Origin: Oscillospiraceae bacterium
Lineage (GTDB): Bacteria; Bacillota; Clostridia; Lachnospirales; Lachnospiraceae
NCBI GenBank assembly: GCA_021771715.1
Contig: JAETOO010000025.1
Coordinates: forward strand, 1-45,810
Length of the DNA stretch: 45,810 nt
Direction: 5' to 3'
Each line of letters starts with the position of its first letter. Position 1 is the stretch's first letter. Below are positions 15,815-23,607 of the stretch, one piece after another. Made by a program: the position numbers and the translations under genes. The notes beneath the pieces are model-generated. The model ran no database searches, was not told the origin of the DNA, and saw nothing but the letters and a program-made list of their open reading frames with translations.

Positions 15815-16426
15815 TTAAAACTTATCCGAAAAAGCCCGCCGAATCGCCGACAGCTCGTAGCCCCGGCGCAAAAGAAATCGGTAAAACCGCTCTGTCTCGC
15901 GGCGGTCGGCTGCCTGGGGATCGAAGCCTTTTTTCTCGGCCCACGCCAGGATCTGCTTCGCCTCGTCTGACCACTCCAACTGCTCGAACGCAGCCGCGAG
16001 GTCCTCCCGCGAGATTCCCTTCCGGTACAGCTCGAGCTCGAGCTGCCGGCGGCTCCTGCTCTCCTTTCGGGACTCCAGGTAGGAGACGGCATACCGCACA
16101 TCGTCAATATAGTGGTAGCCTCTGACATACTCCACCGCGTCATTTACGATCTCGGGCGGATAGTGGCTGGAGCTCAGCTTCTGCCGAAGCTGTGCCTCCG
16201 TGCGCCCCATCGCCTGCAGCAGATACAGTGCCCGCATCCTCGCCCGCTTGGGAAGCAGGTCCCGCATAATCTCCTCGTACGCCTCCTCCGACAGGGACGC
16301 ATGCTCCTCGATCCCGTACTCCGCCAGTTCCTTCGCGTAGAGAGGGAAGTACGTCTCATCCTCCAGCACGATGCGGTATCTGCCGGAGGTCAGCTTCTCA
16401 ATCCTGCTGATCTGCCGCATACGCAT
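15815..16426 (-). CDS. recX: Recombination regulator RecX
   Basis: 203 residues of the three-helix-repeat RecX family. Characteristic stretches are [38 protein letters not shown], and [15 protein letters not shown]. RecX binds RecA filaments and inhibits strand exchange and coprotease activity. It overlaps the recA end by 29 bp on the same strand, the usual recA-recX order, so it shares the LexA-controlled promoter. The start at 16426 could instead be the Met two codons later (16420). Confidence 0.92.
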   Translation of the reverse strand: MRMRQISRIEKLTSGRYRIVLEDETYFPLYAKELAEYGIEEHASLSEEAYEEIMRDLLPKRARMRALYLLQAMGRTEAQLRQKLSSSHYPPEIVNDAVEYVRGYHYIDDVRYAVSYLESRKESRSRRQLELELYRKGISREDLAAAFEQLEWSDEAKQILAWAEKKGFDPQAADRRETERFYRFLLRRGYELSAIRRAFSDKF

Positions 16427-17597
16427 CCGAAGCAGGCGCGTGCTCTGCCTCGCCCTGTGCGTCCGGGCCGTCCGCCGGCTCGAGATTCATCTGCAGCTGC
16501 GCGCTGTCCGCGTCCGGCCGGTTCCCGGCCACTGCCTTGAGCCCCTTTGCGCCCTTTGCCTTCGCGCTGGCAGGCGCTGCCTCCTCCGGCTTCTGCGCGC
16601 CGGGGATCAGGCCGTAGTGCTCGCGCACCTTGCGGTCCACCTCCTGCATCACTTCCGGGTGCTCGCGCAGGTAAAGCTTCGCATTCTCACGGCCCTGTCC
16701 GATCTTCGCGCCGTTGTAGGCGTACCAAGCGCCGCTCTTATTGACCACATTGATGTTCGCCGCAAGATCCAGGATATCGCCCTCCCGGGAAATCCCCTTG
16801 CCGAACATAATGTCAAACTCCGCCTCCTTAAACGGCGGCGCAATCTTATTCTTCACGACACGCACCCTCGTGCGGCTGCCGATCACCTCTCCGCTCTGCT
16901 TCAGCGACTCGATGCGGCGCACATCCAGGCGGATCGAGGAGTAGAACTTCAGCGCACGGCCGCCCGTCGTCGTCTCCGGATTGCCGAACATCACGCCGAC
17001 CTTCTCGCGGAGCTGATTGATAAAGACGACGGTGCAGTTCGACTTGCTGATGATGCCGGTCAGCTTCCGCAGAGCCTGCGACATCAGACGCGCCTGCAAT
17101 CCCACATGGCTGTCTCCCATGTCGCCGTCGATCTCCGCCTTCGGGACGAGCGCTGCGACGGAGTCCACGATGATGATATCCACCGCGCCCGATCGCACCA
17201 TCGTCTCTGTGATCTCGAGCGCCTGCTCGCCGTTGTCCGGCTGGGAAATGTAGAGGTTGTCGATGTCCACACCGATGTTCTTCGCGTAGACGGGGTCGAG
17301 CGCATGCTCGGCGTCAATGAAGCCGGCAATTCCCTCTCTCTTCTGTACCTCAGCCACCATGTGCAGGGCTACCGTCGTCTTACCGCTCGACTCCGGGCCG
17401 TAGATCTCGACCACACGCCCCTTCGGGATCCCGCCGAGCCCAAGCGCGATGTCAAGGCTCAGGGAGCCGGTCGGAATCGTCTCTATATTCATATTCGCCC
17501 CGGAATCCCCCAGCTTCATCACGGAGCCCTTACCAAACTGCTTCTCAATCTGCGCCAACGCGCCATCCAATGCTTTCAGCTTCTCGTCCTGTGTCAT
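16398..17597 (-). CDS. recA: Recombinase RecA
   Basis: 399 residues. Walker [10 protein letters not shown], Walker [14 protein letters not shown], the L1/L2 region with [10 protein letters not shown] and [16 protein letters not shown], and the acidic C-terminal tail are all present. RecA forms filaments on single-stranded DNA for recombination and triggers LexA self-cleavage. The ATG at 17597 is set by AAAGGAGAA about 6 nt upstream; the longer in-frame extension reads through the LexA box and promoter and is not coding. The tail after residue 330 is longer and more Ala/Lys/Asp-rich than in model species. Confidence 0.98.
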   Translation of the reverse strand: MTQDEKLKALDGALAQIEKQFGKGSVMKLGDSGANMNIETIPTGSLSLDIALGLGGIPKGRVVEIYGPESSGKTTVALHMVAEVQKREGIAGFIDAEHALDPVYAKNIGVDIDNLYISQPDNGEQALEITETMVRSGAVDIIIVDSVAALVPKAEIDGDMGDSHVGLQARLMSQALRKLTGIISKSNCTVVFINQLREKVGVMFGNPETTTGGRALKFYSSIRLDVRRIESLKQSGEVIGSRTRVRVVKNKIAPPFKEAEFDIMFGKGISREGDILDLAANINVVNKSGAWYAYNGAKIGQGRENAKLYLREHPEVMQEVDRKVREHYGLIPGAQKPEEAAPASAKAKGAKGLKAVAGNRPDADSAQLQMNLEPADGPDAQGEAEHAPASDAYAADQQD

Positions 17598-17611
17598 ATC
17601 TGTTCTCCTTT

Positions 17612-17625
17612 CGAACTTACGTTCG
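17612..17625. promoter_or_regulatory. LexA/DinR SOS box of recA
   Basis: CGAACTTACGTTCG is a perfect match to the Gram-positive LexA consensus CGAAC-N4-GTTCG. It lies just downstream of the recA -10 box, over the expected start of transcription. Confidence 0.93.
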
Positions 17626-17637
17626 CATCTCTGTTTC

Positions 17638-17666
17638 ATAATAATATAACTGCTTGCGCTTGTCAA
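17638..17666 (-). promoter_or_regulatory. recA promoter
   Basis: On the minus strand a perfect TTGACA (17661-17666), a 17-bp spacer and TATTAT (17638-17643). The LexA box follows 12 bp later, so repressor binding would block initiation. Confidence 0.85.
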
Positions 17667-17840
17667 GCACTTTCTGCAACAACATTCTCTTCTTTATTCC
17701 CTATCATAATATCTCTTTTTCTCTATGTCAAGCATTAAGTTGCGTATTGATTTACAAAAAACGACTTCCCCGCCCAAAAACAATACGCCTGTCGAAAATC
17801 CGCAGCCATGCTGCAGTCCGTCCGCCGACGAACCGTAACA

Positions 17841-17869
17841 CAGCCGCTGCCATCTTTCGGCAGCGGCTG
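17841..17869. other. Strong hairpin after rseP, no U-tract
   Basis: An 11-bp perfect stem (17841-17851 with 17859-17869, 7-nt loop) about 60 bp past the rseP stop. Neither strand has a T run after it, so it is not a classical terminator; it may protect the 3' end of the long pyrH-rseP mRNA. Confidence 0.55.
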
Positions 17870-17927
17870 CAGATTATCCGGTCAATCGCGAGCTCTGACT
17901 TCTCACCCGCTCCCGCGATCCGTTATT

Positions 17928-18962
17928 TCAGAAAAAGAGCTTCTTCACGTCATTGAACATCACGACCAGCATCAGCAGCATCAGCAGCGCCAGCCCGGTG
18001 AGATGAATTTTGGCCTCGAGCTCCGGCTCGACGCGCCTTTTGCGGATGGCCTCGAGGATCAGGAACACCAGACGGCCCCCGTCAAGCGCCGGGATCGGCA
18101 GCAAGTTCATGACGCCGAGGTTCGCGGACAGGAGGATCGCGATGTTCAGAAGGTTCAGCCAGACGTAGAACGCGCCGTCCGAGCGGCTCTCCTCGTACGT
18201 CTCCCCGATCGCGTCGACCACGCCGACCGGCCCGGACATGTCGTCGAGCGATACGCCGCCCTGCACCAGCAACTTGAGGCTCGAGAGCGTCGTGTCAATC
18301 CAGTAGCCCACCTCGATCACACTGTACTGCAGCGTCTCGACCGGATTCGTCTTCTGTCTCGTCAGATTCACGTTGCCGTTGATCCCGTAGCGGTAGCTGC
18401 CGTTCATGATCTCAGGAGTTACCGTCGTCTCCAGCGTCTGTCCGTCCCGCACATACCGGAACACGACCGGCTCTCCCGGATGAAACATCGAATAGTTCTC
18501 CACCTGCCGCCACAGCCGGATCTTTTTCCCGTTCATCTTCACGATGCGGTCCCCCGCCTGCAGCCCGGCCGCCTCCGCCGGAGTGCCCTCCGCCACGCCG
18601 ACCAGAACCGGCGCGTCATATCCGATGCTCCCGACGATGAACACCGCCATCACGAACGCGAGAAGGAAATTGAACAACGGCCCTGCCACAATCACGGAGA
18701 TCCGCGCCCACACAGACTTGCTGCCGAAGGTGCCCTCTCCTTCATCCTCTCCGTCCTCCCCGAGCATCATGCACGAGCCGCCGAACGGCAGAAGCTTCCA
18801 GGAATACCGCGTCCCCCCGGCCTCAAAGCTCAGAAGCCGCGGCCCCATTCCCAGAGAGAACTCTGTGACCGTGATCCCCGCCTTTTTCGCGAGGAGGAAA
18901 TGCCCGAGTTCGTGTACAATAATGATAACGCTGAACACCAGCAGCGCAATAAGAATCCTCAA
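17928..18962 (-). CDS. rseP: Site-2 membrane metalloprotease RseP (M50)
   Basis: 344 residues, normal for the Firmicute family. The zinc site HELGH is at residues 17-21 in the first membrane helix, a single PDZ domain follows (about 115-190, GVAEGTPAEAAGLQAGDRI), and the second catalytic motif PALDGGR is near residue 295. It cleaves membrane-embedded anti-sigma factors and signal peptides. No ATG exists near the conserved start. I use the TTG at 18962, with AGGTGG just upstream inside the end of dxr. Upstream in-frame sequence belongs to dxr in another frame. Confidence 0.93.
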   Translation of the reverse strand: MRILIALLVFSVIIIVHELGHFLLAKKAGITVTEFSLGMGPRLLSFEAGGTRYSWKLLPFGGSCMMLGEDGEDEGEGTFGSKSVWARISVIVAGPLFNFLLAFVMAVFIVGSIGYDAPVLVGVAEGTPAEAAGLQAGDRIVKMNGKKIRLWRQVENYSMFHPGEPVVFRYVRDGQTLETTVTPEIMNGSYRYGINGNVNLTRQKTNPVETLQYSVIEVGYWIDTTLSSLKLLVQGGVSLDDMSGPVGVVDAIGETYEESRSDGAFYVWLNLLNIAILLSANLGVMNLLPIPALDGGRLVFLILEAIRKRRVEPELEAKIHLTGLALLMLLMLVVMFNDVKKLFF

Positions 18963-18963
18963 T

Positions 18964-20100
18964 CTACCACCTGCTCTCAATAAATTCGTATACGCTCTGC
19001 TCCGTGTCGAGAATCTGTGTGATATCCGGCTCGGCGATCGTCCTGTGTACATCCATGCAGGAGCGTATGATCTCATAGATATCGGTAAAGCCGATCTGAC
19101 GCCTTAAAAACTTGCTGACCGCCCGCTCATTCGCCGCGTTGAAGACCGTCGGCATCGAGCCGCCCGCCCGCGCCGCCTCGAACGCGTACTTGAGTCCCAG
19201 AAACGTCTCCGGATCGGGATCCTCAAACGTGATGCTGCCAAGCTTCGCGAAGTCGAGCCGCTGTCCCGCCAGATACCGCCGCTCGGGGTAGTACAGCGCG
19301 TACTGGATCGGAAGCTTCATATCCGGAGTGCCCAGCTGCGCGATCACGGCCCCGTCGACAAACTGCACCATCGAGTGGATGACGCTCTGCGGCTGGATCA
19401 CGACCTGGATCTGGTCGAGCTCAGTCCCGAACAGCCACTTCGCCTCCATGACCTCCAGCCCCTTGTTCACCATCGAGGCAGAGTCAATCGTAATCTTCTG
19501 GCCCATCGACCAGTTCGGGTGCTTCAGCGCGTCCTCCACGCGCAGCCCGCGCAGGTCCTTGCGTCCGCGGAACGGACCGCCCGACGCCGTCAGCAGAATC
19601 TTGTCGATCTTCCTTCCGTCCTCCCCGTTCAGGGACTGGAAGATCGCGCTGTGCTCGCTGTCCACCGGCAGAATCTTCACACCGCACTTCTTCGCGAGCG
19701 GCATGATGAGATGTCCCGCAGTCACCAACGTCTCCTTGTTGGCCAGCGCGATATCCTTGCCCGCCTCGATCGCGCGGATCGTCGGCAGGATTCCGATCAT
19801 CCCGACAATCGCTGTCACCAGGATCTGTGCCTCCTCACAGACAGCGACCGCCTCACGCCCTTCCTCGCCAGAGAGCACCTCGACCTCGAGGTCCGCGATC
19901 GCCGTGCGCAGTGCCCGCGCGTCCGCCTCATCCGCCACTGCCGCCAGCCTCGGATGAAATTCCCGGATCTGCTGCTCCAGCAGCTTTATATTTTTGCCCG
20001 CGGCGAGCGCCGCCACCCGGATGTCTCCGTTCGCCCGGACGACCTCGAGCGTCTGTGTCCCGATCGACCCCGTCGATCCGAGTATTGCTATCGTCTTCAT
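18964..20100 (-). CDS. dxr: 1-deoxy-D-xylulose-5-phosphate reductoisomerase
   Basis: 378 residues. The NADPH site GSTGSIGTQTL is at residues 7-17, the metal and substrate site around DSEHSAIFQ (about 147) and the SASGGPF and SMVNKGLE stretches follow. It converts DXP to MEP, the committed step of the non-mevalonate isoprenoid pathway, supplying undecaprenyl phosphate precursors to UppS. It sits between cdsA and rseP in the standard order, with rseP beginning 1 bp after its stop. Confidence 0.97.
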   Translation of the reverse strand: MKTIAILGSTGSIGTQTLEVVRANGDIRVAALAAGKNIKLLEQQIREFHPRLAAVADEADARALRTAIADLEVEVLSGEEGREAVAVCEEAQILVTAIVGMIGILPTIRAIEAGKDIALANKETLVTAGHLIMPLAKKCGVKILPVDSEHSAIFQSLNGEDGRKIDKILLTASGGPFRGRKDLRGLRVEDALKHPNWSMGQKITIDSASMVNKGLEVMEAKWLFGTELDQIQVVIQPQSVIHSMVQFVDGAVIAQLGTPDMKLPIQYALYYPERRYLAGQRLDFAKLGSITFEDPDPETFLGLKYAFEAARAGGSMPTVFNAANERAVSKFLRRQIGFTDIYEIIRSCMDVHRTIAEPDITQILDTEQSVYEFIESRW

Positions 20101-20199
20101 TCGTATCTCTCCCTGTCTTTGCTCAATCTCACGGCCTGTGCAGTCCGCCGGCTGACAAACCCGGGCCTGGCATTCTCATAGCTTCTCCATTTCCGCCTG

Positions 20200-21006
20200 T
20201 CACACCAGCGCCACCGCCAGATAATAGATCACCGGCGCGATCAGGATCACGCTGTCGAAGCGGTCCAGGATGCCGCCGTGCCCCGGAATCAGGTGCCCGT
20301 AGTCCTTGATGTCGTGGTTTCTCTTAATCGCGGATGCCGCCAGGTCGCCGACCATCGAGATCAGCCCGCCCACGGCGCAGATCACCGCGAACGGCACGAT
20401 GTGGCTGCCGCCCCCCATCCGCGCGGAGATGGCGTATCCGTAGATCGCGCCCAGCAGCGCCGCACCCGTGACACCGCCGACGCCGCCCTCCACCGATTTC
20501 TTCGGGCTCAGCTTCGGCGTCATCTTATGCTTTCCAAACAGCTTGCCGACACAGTATGCGCACGTATCGCAGCCCCAGGACCCCAGAAAGATCAGCCAGA
20601 CCAGATACACTCCCTGCTCCAGGCACCGCAGCTCGTAGATGCACGAGAGCATCACCGCGACGTACAGGACGCCGAAGACGGCTCCCGTCACCTGCTCTGA
20701 GCGGTAGCGCGGATATGTAAACACGTACACCGCCAGGCAGAGAATCAGCACACCAAGTATCACTGTCATAGTATATGCAGAACCGCCGAAAAATACAATG
20801 CCATAGTAGACCGCCGTCCCCAGATAGCCCGCGAGCGCCAGCGGCGACGGCCTGCGGTCCTCCACCTTCAGCACCCGGTAGAGCTCAAACAGCCCGATTT
20901 CCGATATCAGCAGGAGCGTCACCGCCAGCACCGGCCCTCCCGCGAGGATCACAGCCAGCGCAATCAGCACCAGCACAATTCCACTGATCAGTCTCGTTCG
21001 AAACAT
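20200..21006 (-). CDS. cdsA: Phosphatidate cytidylyltransferase (CDP-diglyceride synthase)
   Basis: 268 residues with about eight membrane segments and the CTP-transferase signature near the C-terminus: KRNHDIKDYGHLIPGHGGILDRFDS is present (about residues 223-247), including the conserved Lys-Asp and Asp-Arg-x-Asp residues. It makes CDP-diacylglycerol for phospholipid synthesis. Its ATG directly abuts the uppS stop, so the two are translationally coupled. A 99-bp gap separates it from dxr. Confidence 0.96.
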   Translation of the reverse strand: MFRTRLISGIVLVLIALAVILAGGPVLAVTLLLISEIGLFELYRVLKVEDRRPSPLALAGYLGTAVYYGIVFFGGSAYTMTVILGVLILCLAVYVFTYPRYRSEQVTGAVFGVLYVAVMLSCIYELRCLEQGVYLVWLIFLGSWGCDTCAYCVGKLFGKHKMTPKLSPKKSVEGGVGGVTGAALLGAIYGYAISARMGGGSHIVPFAVICAVGGLISMVGDLAASAIKRNHDIKDYGHLIPGHGGILDRFDSVILIAPVIYYLAVALV

Positions 21007-21717
21007 TTACGCTTCCTCCTTGATTCCGCCGTACCGCCGGTCTCTGCTGTTATACTTCTCGATCGCCTTGATCAGCTCCGCCTTGTCAAACGCGGGCCAC
21101 GGAACTTCCGTAAAATAAAACTCCGTGTACGCGAGTTGCCACAGCAGGTAGTTCGACAGCCGCAGCTCTCCGCTCGTCCGAATCAAAAGATCCGGATCCG
21201 GCACCTCCGCCGTGTCGAGATACCCGGAAAAGCACTGCTCGTCGATCTGCTCCGGGCGCAGCTTTCCGTCCACACAGTCCTGCGCCGCCCTTCTGATCGC
21301 GCGCACGATCTCATCGCGGCTCCCGTAATTGATGGCAATCTGGAAATTCAGGCCCGTGTTGTCCTTTGAGGACTCCACCAGGTTGCGCAGACTCTCCTGC
21401 AGATCCGGATCCAACGCGCCAGGTTCGCCCAGCACGCGCACCTTCATATTGTTGTCGCGCGCCGTCTTGATACACGTCTTCGTGTACTTGCGGAACAGCT
21501 TCATCAGCGCCGCCACCTCGTCCGGCGACCGCTTCCAGTTCTCCGTCGAGAACAGGTACACCGTCAGATATTTGATGCCGAGATTATACGCATCCCGGCA
21601 GATCACTTCCAGATTCTGCGCGCCGCGCACGTGGCCGTAATTGCGCGGCATCCCCTTGCTCTTCGCCCACCGTCCGTTTCCGTCCAGAATGATTGCAACA
21701 TGATTCGGAACCTTCAT
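21007..21717 (-). CDS. uppS: Isoprenyl transferase (undecaprenyl diphosphate synthase)
   Basis: 236 residues. Family signatures are the N-terminal ILDGNGRWAKSKG with the catalytic Asp, the central YLFSTENWKR, and the C-terminal LLIRTSGELRLSNYLLWQ. It extends farnesyl diphosphate to the C55 carrier lipid for cell-wall synthesis. The ATG at 21717 is chosen because GGAGGAGAGAGG precedes it and MKVPNHVAIIL is the usual N-terminus. The much longer open frame upstream reads into non-coding sequence and the tandem repeat. Confidence 0.96.
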   Translation of the reverse strand: MKVPNHVAIILDGNGRWAKSKGMPRNYGHVRGAQNLEVICRDAYNLGIKYLTVYLFSTENWKRSPDEVAALMKLFRKYTKTCIKTARDNNMKVRVLGEPGALDPDLQESLRNLVESSKDNTGLNFQIAINYGSRDEIVRAIRRAAQDCVDGKLRPEQIDEQCFSGYLDTAEVPDPDLLIRTSGELRLSNYLLWQLAYTEFYFTEVPWPAFDKAELIKAIEKYNSRDRRYGGIKEEA

Positions 21718-21956
21718 CCTCTCTCCTCCCACAAACACCTGCGCCCCGCACCTCATCCCTGCGCGGAGCGCTTCACTTCCCGCAGGAACAACCATCCTGC
21801 AGAACATGAAAAAGGGGGATGTCACACCCGCACGCTCCCTCACGCATCCCCGGACAGTCTGTTCCTGCCGCAGGAATGCAGAGGGCACTGCGCCCTGCAA
21901 TACCCCCATACCATCGATCCCATGTCCCGTGCCCTTGCAGATACCGGCTGATAATC

Positions 21957-22137
21957 TGCAGCCCTCCCTGCGCCGATTCGGACGCCTGCAACCTGCAGCT
22001 CTCACCGCGCCGATTCGGTCGCCTGCAACCTGCAGCCCTCACTGCGCCGATCCGGATGGCTGCAACCTGCAGCCCTCTCTGCGCCGATCCGGATGGCTGC
22101 AACCTGCAGTCTTCCCTGCACCGGCCCGGACGGCTTA
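21957..22137. repeat. 37-bp tandem repeat between frr and uppS
   Basis: Five units beginning CTGCAG at 21957, 21993, 22030, 22067 and 22104 (periods 36, 37, 37, 37). The last unit ends on the frr stop codon (22135-22137). Units three and four contain the palindrome GGCTGCA-ACC-TGCAGCC, able to form a 7-bp hairpin. The array splits the usually tight frr-uppS junction into a 417-bp gap; 21718-21956 holds no gene that I can see. Confidence 0.9.
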
Positions 22138-22686
22138 TACCGTCAGAATTTCCTTCGACTTCTCCTCGGTCGCCTTGTCGATGTCCTTGATATACTTGTC
22201 GGTCAGCTTCTGAATCTGATCCTCGAGATCCTTGATCTCATCCTCGGAGACGTCGGTCTTTCCGAGCTTCTTCAGATAGTCGTTCGCGTCGCGGCGGATA
22301 TTCCGGATCGCGACCTTGCCTGCCTCGCCCTTCTTTCTGACATCCTTGACGAGGTCCTTTCTGCGCTCCTCCGTGAGCTCCGGGAATACCAGGCGGATCA
22401 CTCTGCCGTCATTCGACGGGTTGATGCCGATATCGGAGGTGAGGATCGCCTTCTCAATCTTCTTCACCAGCGACGACTCCCACGGCTGGATCTGCAGCAC
22501 GCGCGGCTCCGGAACCGTGATATTTCCGACCTGCTGCAGCGGAGTCGGCGTGCCGTAATAGTCCACGCGGATCTTGTTCAGAACGCCCGGATTCGCGCGC
22601 CCCGCGCGCACCGTCGCGAACTCGCCCAGCAGATTGTTGTACGTCTTTGTCATCTTCTCGTCATATACCTTAATTCTCTCATCCAT
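22135..22686 (-). CDS. frr: Ribosome recycling factor
   Basis: 183 residues, the usual length. Conserved stretches are the N-terminal NNLLGEFATVRAGRANPGVL, IRVDYYGTPTPLQQVGNI, and RVLQIQPWE, and the C-terminal charged helices. RRF works with EF-G to split post-termination ribosomes. AGGAGG precedes the ATG. Gene order pyrH-frr-uppS is standard, but a tandem repeat begins at its stop. Confidence 0.98.
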   Translation of the reverse strand: MDERIKVYDEKMTKTYNNLLGEFATVRAGRANPGVLNKIRVDYYGTPTPLQQVGNITVPEPRVLQIQPWESSLVKKIEKAILTSDIGINPSNDGRVIRLVFPELTEERRKDLVKDVRKKGEAGKVAIRNIRRDANDYLKKLGKTDVSEDEIKDLEDQIQKLTDKYIKDIDKATEEKSKEILTV

Positions 22687-22822
22687 GTCATGTCCTCCTT
22701 TTTCTGTTCCCTCTGCATTGGATCCCTGTTATCGGATCTCTGCCCTTACGTCCCCGACATCCGACCCCGGATATCCGATTCCCAGCGCCGCGCCGGCAAC
22801 GCACTGCGCCTCTCTTCCGCCT

Positions 22823-23518
22823 CTACACGGTCACTCTGGTCCCGTGGAAATTTCCGCTGACGGTATTGACGATGCTGTTCTCCTCGTTCAAGCCGAACAC
22901 CAGCATCGGCATCTTCTGCTCCATGCACAGGATCGACGCCGTCATATCCACCACGCCGAGCTTTTTGTCAATGACCTCCTGAATCGAGATCTCGTCGTAT
23001 TTCTTCGCGTCCGGGTGATCCTTCGGATCGCTGTCATACACGCCGTCGATGGACTTCGCCAGCAGAATCACATCCGCCTCAATCTCAATCGCGCGCAGCA
23101 CCGTCGCCGTGTCGGTCGAGAAATACGGGTGCCCTGTGCCGCCCGCAAAGAACGTCACCACGCCCTCGGCGAAGCACTCCCGCACGCGGTCCTTTGAAAA
23201 AAGCTCCGTAAACGCCCCGCACGCAAACGGCGTCATCACCGCCGTCCTCATGCCCGCGGCCCGAAAGATCTCCGATACATAGATACAGTTCATCACAGTC
23301 GCCAGCATACCGATCTGGTCTGCCTTCGTCCGGTCGATGTTCTCACTGGAACGCCCGCGCCAGAAATTGCCGCCGCCGATCACGATCCCGACCTCGATCC
23401 CCTGATCGACCAGCTGCTTCACCTGCACAGCCACCTTCATGACTGTCGGCTCGTCAAACCCCGTTTTCTTTTCTCCTGCGAGTGCCTCTCCACTCAGCTT
23501 TAAAAGAACTCGTTTCAT
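22823..23518 (-). CDS. pyrH: Uridylate (UMP) kinase
   Basis: 231 residues of the amino-acid-kinase fold. N-terminal KRVLLKLSGEAL, the UMP-binding IGGGNFWRG, the FAGGTGHPYFSTDT stretch and SIDGVYDSDP are all typical of PyrH. It phosphorylates UMP to UDP. The ATG at 23518 follows GAAAGGAGA; upstream in-frame sequence contains the promoter. In most Firmicutes rpsB and tsf precede pyrH; here a P-type ATPase does, and pyrH has its own promoter. Confidence 0.97.
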   Translation of the reverse strand: MKRVLLKLSGEALAGEKKTGFDEPTVMKVAVQVKQLVDQGIEVGIVIGGGNFWRGRSSENIDRTKADQIGMLATVMNCIYVSEIFRAAGMRTAVMTPFACGAFTELFSKDRVRECFAEGVVTFFAGGTGHPYFSTDTATVLRAIEIEADVILLAKSIDGVYDSDPKDHPDAKKYDEISIQEVIDKKLGVVDMTASILCMEQKMPMLVFGLNEENSIVNTVSGNFHGTRVTV

Positions 23519-23549
23519 CTCTGTCTCCTTTCGGAATATGCTTTCACAC

Positions 23550-23579
23550 ATTATAGCATGTCTGTTGACATTATACCAA
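23550..23579 (-). promoter_or_regulatory. Promoter of the pyrH-rseP operon
   Basis: On the minus strand a perfect TATAAT (23550-23555) preceded by TGC, with TTGGTA (23574-23579) 18 bp upstream. It lies about 35 bp before the pyrH start and just after the ATPase stop. Confidence 0.7.
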
Positions 23580-23607
23580 TGATCCGAAACAAAATCTACA
23601 AAATTTG

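Noticed and set aside
16371-17738. 455-residue plus-strand frame opposite recA
   Set aside because: Antisense shadow of recA that also runs through the recA promoter and LexA box.
17841-17869. Terminator after rseP
   Set aside because: Strong stem, but no T-tract on either strand, so it is listed only as a hairpin.
21007-22005. 332-residue version of UppS
   Set aside because: The extra 96 N-terminal residues come from the spacer and repeat array; the strong ribosome site and family start are at 21717.
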